Shown here: positions 1 through 7,509 of the stretch, in pieces
Layout: the number at the start of each line of letters is the position of its first letter
Position numbering within the stretch: position 1 is the stretch's first letter
Source of the DNA: Candidatus Omnitrophota bacterium
GTDB lineage: Bacteria > Omnitrophota > Gorgyraeia > Zapsychrales > Zapsychraceae
Assembly (NCBI GenBank): GCA_021108075.1
Contig: JAIORP010000144.1
Location: forward strand, 1-37,983
Length of the DNA stretch: 37,983 bases
Direction: 5' to 3'
Translations under genes and position numbers: made by a program
Notes under the pieces: model-generated
Told to the model about the DNA's origin: nothing
What the model saw: only the letters and a program-made list of their open reading frames with translations
Databases searched by the model: none

Positions 1-57
1 CCAATTCTGCTTTTCAGAATTAAGATAGAACAATTTATTAATGAATTTGGTATTACA
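1..57 (-). repeat. Dispersed repeat, copy A (cut by window edge)
   Basis: Read on the minus strand this 57-bp segment matches 23872-23950 at 55 of 57 positions, apart from a 22-bp block present only in the other copy. It ends with a small hairpin (ATTCTG, AAAAG, CAGAAT). The match stops sharply at position 57. On the other side it runs to the window edge, so the element may be longer. It lies 22 bp beyond the stop of the propeller gene. Confidence 0.85.
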
Positions 58-79
58 TCGGTACGATAAAGCGATCGGC

Positions 80-1777
80 TTAATCCGATTTCAGCGCCTG
101 AGTGAATTGACCACCTGTATACGCGTCCAATAAGGCCGTGATTTCGGCTAACCGCAATTCTTTATCATCTTCACCATAAAACTCATAAACATCTTCCTTA
201 AGCAACTCCAACTGAACACGTCTCCGTTCAAAATATAACCGTGTGACTTGATTCAAAATGTCCTCCCGCAATTCGACGTTTATTTTGGCGCGGCTATCGA
301 TCGTTGTTAAATCCGTGCTCCATACCACATCACCCAGGTCCCAAGAAACATTCAGACCAAAGCCTAGATTGTTGTAGAACGTCTTATCGTCCGGACCCAG
401 ATAATGCTGCCCACCCCCCGAATAACTTCCCCAGATACTGTCAGACATGGTTCTATTCTTATCAACGTCGACTCCAATGCTTAAATTTGGCAACCAAGCT
501 TGTCGCAATGCCTTTTTTTTCCATTCCTGAATTTTATCAGGATGCACATCCGCGTATCGAATAGCCCAATGCTGGACAGTTGATATAGACGGTTCCTGTG
601 ACCATTGATCTTGAAGGAATTGATTATGAAAAATTTGTTTATCTCTAAAACCATGTTGAAAAAAATCGGGGAATATTTCCTTTAATGGCGACACATAAAC
701 ACCGTTATCCGTTCCGTAAAACACATAACCCAAACGATTAAAATGCAGTCTTAATACACGTATACTATCTGATCCAACATAATTCGGTGTCCAGTATCCC
801 TGACGATAACGAAACACTCCCCGATTTGAACCCGCTAACCCAAACAATTCTATATCTGAAGCATCTTGCTCCATGCCTTGAGAAGGCTCCTCTAAATGGT
901 TGTCCGGAGAGAAAAAAATCATATCATTGATTTCACCCAACTGATTAAACGGAAAAAAAAGCTCATTCCATTGTCCTTGATCAACATGCTGATAATAAAT
1001 CCGGTCTTGTGTTGCCACCAACACAATATCCGACGCTATAACATTTCGACTTTCCTGTTGATGATCTATGATGTAAAGAGGACGTATGATTATGATTGGG
1101 TTGGATTCATCATTTTCCAAATCATCCTGACTGTCTGCGTTGTTTTGACGACGAACAGGACTGTCAACTTCAAGGATATTCTTAACCATCATTTCCTGCG
1201 CCAACACCACACGATAAACTTTCTGAGCTGTTACGGCATACAATGATTGACCATTGACCAACAAATGATAGACAGCATCGTTTAATGAACTCGGTTCTAA
1301 CCATTGCCAAATATTCCGGGGAGTTTCTCTATATAGGACGCCTTGATCGGTGGCGATGAAGAGCTGGTCCTGGTAGGACGCAATCGCATAAATCCATTTG
1401 TATTTCAAGAATTGTTGCTCTGTCATTTCACGCCAAGTAAAGCCATTATCTTCACTCATATAAACATCATGACGGTTTGAAATATAAATTTTATCTGAAT
1501 GACACGCGGGGATGTGAATCATCTGAACATCTTTAATCCTTTTCGGTATGCGATAGCGGAATTGAAACGTTTGGCCGTTATCAATAGACTGATATAACTC
1601 CTGATTTGTTCCGATCCAAACTTCATCGTAATTATGTGGGTGCGTTGCGAGACTTAGAACATAGTTATCTGAAACACCAAAATTCAATCGTTGCAGAGAT
1701 TTCGCTTCGGCCGGCCTAATAAGATTATTGCCGAACATGAGTAAACAAACCAGAACAGACAGACCGAACCTGAACAT
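80..1777 (-). CDS. Secreted beta-propeller (BNR/Asp-box) protein with TolC-like C-terminal region
   Basis: 565 residues. The first ~26 residues form a signal peptide (basic start, hydrophobic LVCLLMFG stretch, small residues before the AEAKS cut region), so the protein is exported. Residues ~30-360 contain short repeats of the Asp-box kind (SIDNGQTF near residue 65, SEDNGFTW near 108) and WIGT/YGTDNG blade motifs, as in BNR/sortilin-like propellers. From ~395 the style changes: a helical PSISTVQ...HPDKIQEWKKKA stretch, then LPNLSIGVDVD, SWDLGDVVW and ILNQVTRLYFERRR. This resembles a TolC-related family often seen in deltaproteobacteria and Omnitrophota; I recognise the style but not a precise name. 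The start is supported by GAGAGGAGAG just upstream of the ATG. Probably envelope-associated; the actual function is unknown. Confidence 0.75.
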   Translation of the reverse strand: MFRFGLSVLVCLLMFGNNLIRPAEAKSLQRLNFGVSDNYVLSLATHPHNYDEVWIGTNQELYQSIDNGQTFQFRYRIPKRIKDVQMIHIPACHSDKIYISNRHDVYMSEDNGFTWREMTEQQFLKYKWIYAIASYQDQLFIATDQGVLYRETPRNIWQWLEPSSLNDAVYHLLVNGQSLYAVTAQKVYRVVLAQEMMVKNILEVDSPVRRQNNADSQDDLENDESNPIIIIRPLYIIDHQQESRNVIASDIVLVATQDRIYYQHVDQGQWNELFFPFNQLGEINDMIFFSPDNHLEEPSQGMEQDASDIELFGLAGSNRGVFRYRQGYWTPNYVGSDSIRVLRLHFNRLGYVFYGTDNGVYVSPLKEIFPDFFQHGFRDKQIFHNQFLQDQWSQEPSISTVQHWAIRYADVHPDKIQEWKKKALRQAWLPNLSIGVDVDKNRTMSDSIWGSYSGGGQHYLGPDDKTFYNNLGFGLNVSWDLGDVVWSTDLTTIDSRAKINVELREDILNQVTRLYFERRRVQLELLKEDVYEFYGEDDKELRLAEITALLDAYTGGQFTQALKSD

Positions 1778-1916
1778 ACTTCTCTCCTCTCTTTGAACAA
1801 TGAAATAACCTGTTGATATTCCGAATTTAATTTATAATGCATAATGGTTGGGCAAATAGACCATTCGAGTCTGCCCGAATCCATCTACTCGAAATGAAGT
1901 CAAAACGCCTTCGATC

Positions 1917-1988
1917 TCAAACCAAACCAATCAAAGTAATAACCTTGTCACCGTCGGGCTGTAAGACCTCATGGGCCAAAGTCGTCAT
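1917..1988 (-). CDS. Possible 23-residue ORF coupled by ATGA to the upstream gene
   Basis: The stop of the 92-residue gene (TGA, 1985-1987) overlaps an ATG at 1988 in an ATGA arrangement. The frame then reads MTTLAHEVLQPDGDKVITLI and ends three residues later. The composition looks protein-like (charged turn PDGDK followed by a beta-like VITLI), but the ORF is very short and has no recognised homologue. It may instead be the displaced tail of the preceding gene after a frameshift. Confidence 0.25.
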   Translation of the reverse strand: MTTLAHEVLQPDGDKVITLIGLV

Positions 1989-2263
1989 AAATCATGAAAC
2001 AATTTACGAACATCGACATCATTTAAAGCCTGATTTGTTTTACGGTCTAATTCAGGACAACGTTTACTGATCTTGTCAACAAACTGCTCCATATATTGCA
2101 GCATCGCTTCTAAGCCAAGGCAGGCGCGCATACGCAGCAAAATCTTTAGACCAACATAAACACTGATTGAATTCTTAAGGGGTGTGAGTAAAGGATGCTT
2201 GGGGGATTTTGTGGAAAAACTTTGATCATTGCATTCGTTATTTTGCCATGCTTCACTATTCAT
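1985..2263 (-). CDS. Small protein of unknown function (92 aa)
   Basis: I do not recognise the family. The start at 2263 is chosen because GGAGG lies 5 nt upstream of the ATG. The longer frame back to 2329 would run through the promoter and has no ribosome site. The N-terminal ~25 residues are polar. The middle (SVYVGLKILLRMRACLGLEAMLQYMEQF) is a probable amphipathic helix with two Cys/Met-rich turns, and the C-terminus is charged. No signal peptide or clear membrane span is seen. A consensus promoter with an operator-like repeat sits just upstream, which argues that the gene is real and regulated. The same repeat stands before the XRE regulator at 6468, so that regulator is a candidate controller. 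Confidence 0.55.
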   Translation of the reverse strand: MNSEAWQNNECNDQSFSTKSPKHPLLTPLKNSISVYVGLKILLRMRACLGLEAMLQYMEQFVDKISKRCPELDRKTNQALNDVDVRKLFHDL

Positions 2264-2300
2264 CTGAACCTCCGTCTCAATCTTAACTTTCGATAGAAAA

Positions 2301-2329
2301 AGCATAGCACTCGTTTGATTATTTGTCAA
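2301..2329 (-). promoter_or_regulatory. Sigma70-type promoter of the 92-aa gene
   Basis: On the minus strand: TTGACA (2324-2329), 17-nt spacer, TATGCT (2301-2306). Transcription would start ~2294, giving a leader of about 30 nt with GGAGG before the ATG at 2263. Confidence 0.7.
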
Positions 2330-2357
2330 ATTATTTTTTATAAATAATCAAATTATT
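2314..2357 (-). promoter_or_regulatory. Operator-like repeats overlapping the promoter -35 box
   Basis: TTTGACAAATAATCAAA (minus strand, 2314-2330) has TTTGA/TCAAA arms and covers the -35 box. It matches 16 of 17 bases of TTTGACAAATCATCAAA at 6378-6394 before the XRE gene. A second, related AT palindrome (AAATAATCAAATTATTT on the plus strand, about 2341-2357) lies just upstream, and both contain AATAATTTGA on the minus strand. Binding of an XRE repressor is an inference. Confidence 0.45.
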
Positions 2358-2458
2358 TCTTGCACACAAATCGATCTCGACGGAGATCAAAATCCGCAAC
2401 CGATTTCCAATTTGCAAGATAACTCTAAATCAGCACAAAAGCGAGCGCGAAGACACAA

Positions 2459-2569
2459 AAATGGCGCCGCTGTTCATCACAATTGTGCAGCCATGCACAA
2501 TCAAAGGCGATTAATTAACTTTTATCTAAATACATTAAATTAAAAGTTTGACAAACAACGACGCCATTT
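2459..2569 (-). ncRNA. Three-stem structured element, possible small RNA or miniature repeat
   Basis: The ends form a 16-bp stem: 2459-2474 with 2554-2569. On the minus strand the only two departures from Watson-Crick pairing are G-U wobbles; on the plus strand they are C-A mismatches, so the minus strand is the likely transcript. Inside lie two more stems: 2482-2501 (ATTGTGCA, 4-nt loop, TGCACAAT) and 2517-2548 (AACTTTTA with TAAAAGTT). The closing arm is followed on the minus strand by TTTTT. It lies 58 bp after the HD-GYP stop and could be a 3' processing or termination structure, a small RNA, or a MITE-like element. The rest of 2331-2627 shows no gene. Confidence 0.4.
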
Positions 2570-2627
2570 CTTCATTAAAAATCTTATAACAAAAAAATGC
2601 ATAGCAAAAAAGGCCATTCAAAAAATA

Positions 2628-3812
2628 TTATATCATTCCCTTCTGGCACAACTGAATAAAAATTTTAGCTGGTAACGGATGGAATTGTGAGCCTGTTTTA
2701 CGTTTTATCTCTTTTATCGCATCTTCTTTTGGAAAACCTTTCCGATAAGGGCGGTCGGTGGTCATCGCGTCAAAGGCATCTGCCACGGACAATATGCTCG
2801 CAATGATCGGAATATTATCTTCATTGAGTCCTTCGGGATAACCCTTCCCATCATAGGTTTCATGATGATACTTAATGCCGTGAACGACATCACGGTGCAA
2901 ATTCAACGGAGTGATAATCTCTACCCCGCGCAATGTATGCCCCTTCATAATCTCATATTCTTCGTCGGTCAAAGGACCTTTCTTGTTTAAAATGCTTTCA
3001 GGTATGCCGATCTTGCCAATGTCGTGCAGCAATCCCGCAATATAAAGATTTTCAAAAAAAGATGAGTTGAAGGTAACCATTCCACGATCAGACATTTCAC
3101 GTGCAATCGCATTAGCATATTTTGTCACCCGATCAACATGTCCACGAGTATAAGCATCTTTGGCTTCAATCGTCGAACCTAAGACAATAATGGTCTGAAT
3201 AAACAATTTCCGGTTACGTTCTGATTCGGCCTTCAAGCCTTCAAACAGCTGCGCGTTGCGGATGGCCATGGCCGCATCGGATGCTAAGGCTCCAAAAAAA
3301 TCTAATTCTTCTTGATCAAAACGTGTGCCGTCACTCTTCTCTCCCAACAATAAAACAGCCATCAGATCATCACGGAAATAGGCGGGCACGCAAGCTTCAA
3401 CATTAAGCATTTGCATCTGGTCATTGACCTGATGAAGCACTTCTTTAATCTTTGAACCATTTCCGTTCTGGATGATGCTTTCCCGCCAAATAATTTTATT
3501 GATGTCTTCGGTCACAATCGCATTGCGGTCTGAGATCAAATGCTTAAATTCATTCCGGATAAAAACTTTAATCATGGCACTGTCACGATTAAATTTTGCA
3601 AACCCGGGAGGAACCTTAAGCCCGCGTTCACCTTTGGAAATACTTAAAACATAGGCGTCATGCTCCGGGTCATAAAGGATCATCGCGACGTGACGTATAC
3701 TAAGCTTGCGCACGATCATGCGCACGATCAACTTGATCAGCAAATGGGGATCATGGATCATAATCATGCCCTTGGAGGCCGTCTCAAGTTCTTTTTTAAA
3801 ATCAATCTTCAT
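2628..3812 (-). CDS. GAF and HD-GYP domain protein, probable cyclic-di-GMP phosphodiesterase
   Basis: 394 residues from the chosen ATG. Residues ~1-190 are GAF-like (ILYDPEHDAYVLSISKGERG, then FFGALASDAAMAIRNAQLFE). Residues ~200-390 are an HD-GYP domain with the metal-binding LLHDIGKIGIPE, the HHETYDGKGYPEGL (GYP) motif and SVADAFDAMTTDRPYRKG. HD-GYP domains hydrolyse cyclic-di-GMP, and the key residues look intact. The GAF domain would sense a ligand or signal. The N-terminus has no membrane segment, so the protein is cytoplasmic. The start is uncertain: a GTG at 3863 is possible, and neither start has a clear ribosome site. The neighbours are receiver and kinase genes, so the protein may be an output of that signalling block, but it has no receiver domain of its own. 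Confidence 0.85.
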   Translation of the reverse strand: MKIDFKKELETASKGMIMIHDPHLLIKLIVRMIVRKLSIRHVAMILYDPEHDAYVLSISKGERGLKVPPGFAKFNRDSAMIKVFIRNEFKHLISDRNAIVTEDINKIIWRESIIQNGNGSKIKEVLHQVNDQMQMLNVEACVPAYFRDDLMAVLLLGEKSDGTRFDQEELDFFGALASDAAMAIRNAQLFEGLKAESERNRKLFIQTIIVLGSTIEAKDAYTRGHVDRVTKYANAIAREMSDRGMVTFNSSFFENLYIAGLLHDIGKIGIPESILNKKGPLTDEEYEIMKGHTLRGVEIITPLNLHRDVVHGIKYHHETYDGKGYPEGLNEDNIPIIASILSVADAFDAMTTDRPYRKGFPKEDAIKEIKRKTGSQFHPLPAKIFIQLCQKGMI

Positions 3813-4060
3813 AATATGCATATTTAAAATAAATGAGTGGTGTATAATAACGTGTCCATACACGATAGGGATAAAATGAAAGTTATTGATAGAGAACGTT
3901 TAAGAAATCAAACGGGATAATTCACCAAATCACCGACACTTAGAAAGGAACGCAAAAAAGATTAGATCGCAATAACTTACAAACAATTTGTTTATTATGT
4001 ATTATCAGTTATATCGTGATAAATTTCAATTTATATTTAATATATTTTTAGGACATAATT

Positions 4061-4097
4061 AAACGGATACTCTTTTTTAAAAAAAGAACATCCGTTT
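4061..4097 (-). terminator. Rho-independent terminator after the receiver gene
   Basis: AAACGGAT ... ATCCGTTT arms, extended by a T-run/A-run inner stem. On the minus strand the two imperfect positions become G-U pairs, giving an almost continuous ~18-bp stem followed by TTTAATTAT. It lies 36 bp after the stop at 4133. Confidence 0.6.
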
Positions 4098-4132
4098 TTA
4101 TTGACGAAAAAATAATTCTACCGCAAACCTGA

Positions 4133-4489
4133 TTATAATAATTCGGTCAAAACAATTTTTTCCAGTTCTTCTAAAACAAGGGGTTTATGGATATACCCTT
4201 TTATCCCCCAATTAGTCGCCTCATTAATGATGTGCTCTTCCTCCGCGCCGGTTACCATGATAACATTCGTGTTATCATTTCTCTCCCGCAAGGATTTTAA
4301 AACTTCAATCCCGTTGATCTCTTCCATGTGCACATCAAGCAAAACCAAATCTGGAGATTCATCTTCAATAAGTTTTAGTGCCTCACGGCCACCTGAGGCG
4401 GTAAGGACATCGATATTCCGTTTTTGAAAAAAACGTTTCGAAAATTCACGAATATCAATCTCATCATCCACGATTAATAATTTCGGCAT
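4133..4489 (-). CDS. Stand-alone response regulator receiver (CheY-like)
   Basis: 118 residues, a single receiver domain with no output domain. Acidic pair D8/D9, phospho-acceptor D52 (VLLDVHM), T80 (VMVTGA) and K102 (YIHKPL) are all present, so it should accept phosphate. The ATG at 4489 is preferred over the in-frame TTG one codon earlier because GGGAG lies 6 nt before it. It follows the GAF kinase at 4614-5942 with a 124-nt gap, and that kinase is the natural partner. It would act as a phosphate shuttle or protein-binding switch rather than a DNA-binding regulator. Confidence 0.9.
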   Translation of the reverse strand: MPKLLIVDDEIDIREFSKRFFQKRNIDVLTASGGREALKLIEDESPDLVLLDVHMEEINGIEVLKSLRERNDNTNVIMVTGAEEEHIINEATNWGIKGYIHKPLVLEELEKIVLTELL

Positions 4490-4613
4490 CAAGAACTCCC
4501 TTCTACTTTAAAACGGTAACTAGCACCTATAGTTAATAATATATAACAAAGAAATATCAATGTCTTTTAATAAAAAGCATGACAGCATAAACAACAAACA
4601 TCTCTGGCAAGGA

Positions 4614-5942
4614 CTATGTTTCCAGTGTATAGACCGGTAAAATGATATTGGCCTGTGAACCGTGCTTATAAACAGATGTAAACAAAACTTTACCATGATG
4701 ACTTTCTTCAATGAGCTGGCGGATCACATACAGCCCTAATCCGGTTCCCTTTTGTGATGAAACTTTAGTTGTAAAAAAGGGCAAAAAAATATTTTTCAAA
4801 TCTTCCGGTCGCACTCCAATACCGTTGTCTTTGATAAGAATCTCAATATTTTTTCCTTTCTTATGCGCATAAAACGATATGGTCGGCTGATAATTCTTTT
4901 CATTACATTCCATCTTACGCTGTTCCATCGCATCATAGGCGTTATCGATCAAATTAAAAAAGACTTCCTGCAATTGCGTGAAATTGCCATTAATCGGCGG
5001 AAGGTTAGGGTTAACCTGCCGTTCAACATTAAATGTTTTAATTTTAAACTTAAACAATGCCATTTCCATGGCTGCGTCGATCAGTTTGTCCAAATCAACC
5101 GGCTCAACGCCTTGTTGTCCCTTACGCGTATATTTCAACAAACCACCGACGATCTCTCCTCCACGTTTAACATTTTCCTGAATGCGGTTTAAGGCATATT
5201 CAATCTCGATCATCACTTCTTTGGCTTTTTTTGGAGTAATAAATTCATCTTTATTCAATCGAATCGTATCCAAGGCGTCACCGGCAATAAAAGCCATAGC
5301 ATGCAAGCGATTGTTGATTTGATGAGACAGCCCATCGGCCATGGTCCCGATCGTGGCCATTTTCTCCGCCTTAAACAATTGTTCATGAGTTTTTTTCATA
5401 TCTTCATAAAACTGGGCGTTCTCAATCGCAAGCGCCGATTGATTCGCCAGAATCGAAAAAACAACAAGGTCGCTTTGATCAAAGGGCATTTTATTTTTAC
5501 GTTTGCCTAAACACATAATCGCCAGCAACCGATCCTGAATAAAACTGGGTAAAATCAAGGATGAATCTAAGGAGCGCATCTCCTTACGGATATTATGCCA
5601 CTTGCTGTCGGGATGATTGCGCATCTTGGCTTTCACAACGCTGGCTAAAAGCGGTTCCTTTACTTTGATCAGATGTTGGACCAATTCGGATTGTGGCGAC
5701 AGGGCGGGAACAAGCTCTGCGGTTGATTTTTTGTTTTTCGAAGCTTTCAAAATATGTTGTTCTGAGGCATTATGAAAGAGATAGATCTCACAGTGATTCA
5801 AACGAACGGTACGCGTCACTATTTGCACAATTAACCTGGTTAGACGGCGCAAATCCTTAATACGGCCCATCCCAAGGGAAGCTTTACGGAGGGCGGCTTG
5901 ATAGCGATGGTGGTCTTGAAATAGTTTTGTTTGCTCTTTCAT
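4614..5942 (-). CDS. Soluble GAF-domain histidine kinase with HQINN acceptor box
   Basis: 442 residues, no membrane segment. Residues ~25-180 are a GAF domain (IVTRTVRLNHCEIYLF ... FSILANQSALAIENAQFYE). A coiled linker leads to the HisKA-like box GLSHQINNRL with H207. The ATPase domain shows NLIDNAYDAM, KDNGIGV, a TTK segment and GTGLGLYVI. The residue after the acceptor His is Gln rather than the usual Glu/Asp. It is a close paralogue of the kinase at 7510-9720 and aligns without gaps over at least its first 210 residues at a constant offset of 290, so it looks like that protein without its 7TM sensor. The receiver at 4133-4489 is downstream. A doubtful upstream ORF ends with an ATGA overlap at this start. 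Confidence 0.9.
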   Translation of the reverse strand: MKEQTKLFQDHHRYQAALRKASLGMGRIKDLRRLTRLIVQIVTRTVRLNHCEIYLFHNASEQHILKASKNKKSTAELVPALSPQSELVQHLIKVKEPLLASVVKAKMRNHPDSKWHNIRKEMRSLDSSLILPSFIQDRLLAIMCLGKRKNKMPFDQSDLVVFSILANQSALAIENAQFYEDMKKTHEQLFKAEKMATIGTMADGLSHQINNRLHAMAFIAGDALDTIRLNKDEFITPKKAKEVMIEIEYALNRIQENVKRGGEIVGGLLKYTRKGQQGVEPVDLDKLIDAAMEMALFKFKIKTFNVERQVNPNLPPINGNFTQLQEVFFNLIDNAYDAMEQRKMECNEKNYQPTISFYAHKKGKNIEILIKDNGIGVRPEDLKNIFLPFFTTKVSSQKGTGLGLYVIRQLIEESHHGKVLFTSVYKHGSQANIILPVYTLET

Positions 5943-6377
5943 GATGGGACAAATAACCTTATTCGACGTTGAAATGCACTTTCTCTTGTATATTCAAGCA
6001 CACTTTCTTTCTTTGAGCGAGCGTTTTTCTGATTATTTTTTATCCACCGACCATTTGCGCAACGACTTGTATCCTTATGCCATTCAGGCTTCATTTCAAT
6101 AAATGCGAGTTCAGTCCATTCAAACTCCAACCTTAAATTTATCACATCCAAACACACATATCTCTTATTCTTTGAAAAATTTACCGTACACACCAGAAAA
6201 AAATAGGGTTTAATGCACGGCATCATTATTTTTATATTTATTCTTATTCCTTAGTCATCTGATCTGATTTATCAACCCTTCTTTTCTCGAGACAAACTCA
6301 TTACGCCCAACAGATGTCCTTTCGCAGAACGCTTACAGAATTTTTAAAATTCTTTCTTCGTGCTTTTTTGCTTTTTA
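5943..6377. other. Intergenic region between divergent signalling genes
   Basis: No gene is convincingly supported. On the minus strand a 95-codon frame (5939-6226) is open and its stop overlaps the kinase start as ATGA, but it lacks a ribosome site and any recognisable motif. A perfect 8-bp hairpin, AGAATTTT-T-AAAATTCT, lies at 6337-6353. The promoter of the XRE gene follows. Confidence 0.5.
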
Positions 6378-6408
6378 TTTGACAAATCATCAAATATAAT
6401 GGTACATT
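6378..6408 (+). promoter_or_regulatory. Promoter and operator-like repeat of the XRE gene
   Basis: TTGACA (6379-6384), 18-nt spacer, TACATT (6403-6408). A better-looking TATAAT at 6395-6400 is only 10 nt from this -35 box and would need another one. TTTGACAAATCATCAAA (6378-6394) overlaps the -35 box and is nearly identical to the element before the 92-aa gene, suggesting autoregulation by the XRE protein. Confidence 0.5.
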
Positions 6409-6467
6409 TATAAAAATAGATTTATACAATTATTTGTTCAATCAAGCCGCACACTTTAGGAGGTCAC

Positions 6468-7022
6468 ATGTATATTGGTCGAAAACTCAAGGAGATCCGC
6501 CGGCTCCATAAAATGACTCTGAAGGAATTATCTCAAAAAAGCTGTGTTCAGATAGCGACCCTAAGTCGCATTGAAAATGAAAAAATGGTTGGCACACTGG
6601 ATTCCCACATGCAGATCGCTAAGGCCCTTGGAGTTGATATCACCCAACTCTATAAAGATATTACATCAGAACGCAGTAAAATCGATCTTCAACCCCCTAA
6701 AAGCAATACCGACATTTTTGTGCACAGTAACAAATCCGCCTATGAAATTTTAACCGGAAATGTGCTTCAAAAAAAAATGATGCCCATCCTCTTGAAGATC
6801 GACCCAAAAGGAAAAACAAATAAAGAAAAAAATCAGCTGGGCACGGAAAAATTTATTTTTGTTCTGGAAGGACGCATTGACGTCCACATTGTCGATGAGG
6901 TGTACGAGATAAAAAAACACAATTCACTTTATTTTGAAGCGTCCCTGGATCACTTTTTTGTTAATAAATCAACGACCAAAACAGTTCAAATCATCTGCGT
7001 GTGCACACCAGTGGCTTTGTAA
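6468..7022 (+). CDS. XRE-family transcriptional regulator with C-terminal cupin domain
   Basis: 184 residues. Residues ~1-60 form a Cro/CI-type helix-turn-helix (KLKEIRRLHKMTLKELSQKS ... TLSRIENEKMVGTLDSHMQIAKALGV). Residues ~105-182 form a cupin_2-like barrel (GTEKFIFVLEGRIDVHIVDEVYEIKKHNSLYFEAS ... DHFFVNKS). This fusion is common in bacterial repressors that sense small ligands or redox state. AGGAGGT 5 nt before the ATG gives a strong start. The receiver gene follows 19 nt downstream and is probably co-transcribed. The ligand is unknown. The shared TTTGA-N7-TCAAA element suggests that it controls its own promoter and that of the 92-aa gene at 2263. Confidence 0.9.
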   Translation: MYIGRKLKEIRRLHKMTLKELSQKSCVQIATLSRIENEKMVGTLDSHMQIAKALGVDITQLYKDITSERSKIDLQPPKSNTDIFVHSNKSAYEILTGNVLQKKMMPILLKIDPKGKTNKEKNQLGTEKFIFVLEGRIDVHIVDEVYEIKKHNSLYFEASLDHFFVNKSTTKTVQIICVCTPVAL

Positions 7023-7041
7023 TACCTGAGAGGAGAAAACG

Positions 7042-7404
7042 ATGGCAAATCAAAAAAAAATTCTTATTATCGAAGATGATGAAGGCATCCGCGAAGCACT
7101 TCAACTTATTTTGTCCGATCATTATGACATCATTTTAACAGAAGACGGCCAGCAAGGGATGGAATGCCTATATAAAGAAAATTCGATTCAATGTGTACTG
7201 CTCGATATCAAGTTGCCACAAATTAATGGTTTAGACATTCTAAAAACGATCAAAGAGAAACGCCCGGAGTGTAAAACGATCATTGTCACGGGATATAAGT
7301 CGGTCGAAACCGTCTCCCAGGCGGCCAAGATTGGTGCGGATGGGTACATCACCAAACCTTTCGACGCGTCGGATATTTTGGAGACGGTAAAAAAATTTAT
7401 GTGA
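7042..7404 (+). CDS. Stand-alone response regulator receiver (CheY-like)
   Basis: 120 residues, receiver domain only. E11/D12/D13 acidic cluster, acceptor D55 (VLLDIKLP), T83 (IIVTGY) and K105 (YITKPF) are intact. GAGAGGAG precedes the ATG. It is co-directional with the XRE gene and convergent with the 7TM kinase at 7510-9720. By analogy with the first kinase/receiver pair, that kinase is a likely partner. It has no DNA-binding output domain. Confidence 0.9.
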   Translation: MANQKKILIIEDDEGIREALQLILSDHYDIILTEDGQQGMECLYKENSIQCVLLDIKLPQINGLDILKTIKEKRPECKTIIVTGYKSVETVSQAAKIGADGYITKPFDASDILETVKKFM

Positions 7405-7425
7405 GACACGGGATGTCTATTTTTT
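7404..7425 (+). terminator. Weak terminator after the XRE/receiver pair
   Basis: AGACA, 5-nt loop CGGGA, TGTCT, then A and a run of six T directly after the receiver stop. The stem is only 5 bp, so efficiency is doubtful. Confidence 0.4.
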
Positions 7426-7509
7426 CCGTTCAGAGAAAATGTTTTTCTGCTTTGAACAATCATGCTTTTTGGTGCGCTACTAATCAAAATGGCGGCAAGG
7501 AATATTTTT

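Noticed and set aside
896..1246. 116-codon plus-strand ORF inside the propeller gene
   Set aside because: Antisense to a gene with signal peptide and ribosome site; no independent support.
5939..6226. 95-codon minus-strand ORF whose stop overlaps the GAF kinase start as ATGA
   Set aside because: No ribosome site, no recognisable domain, odd composition rich in Lys, Arg and Cys. The overlap alone is not enough; kept only as a note in the intergenic entry.
6395..6400. TATAAT as the -10 box of the XRE promoter
   Set aside because: Only 10 nt from the TTGACA box; it would need a different -35 box, and none good is seen at 16-18 nt.
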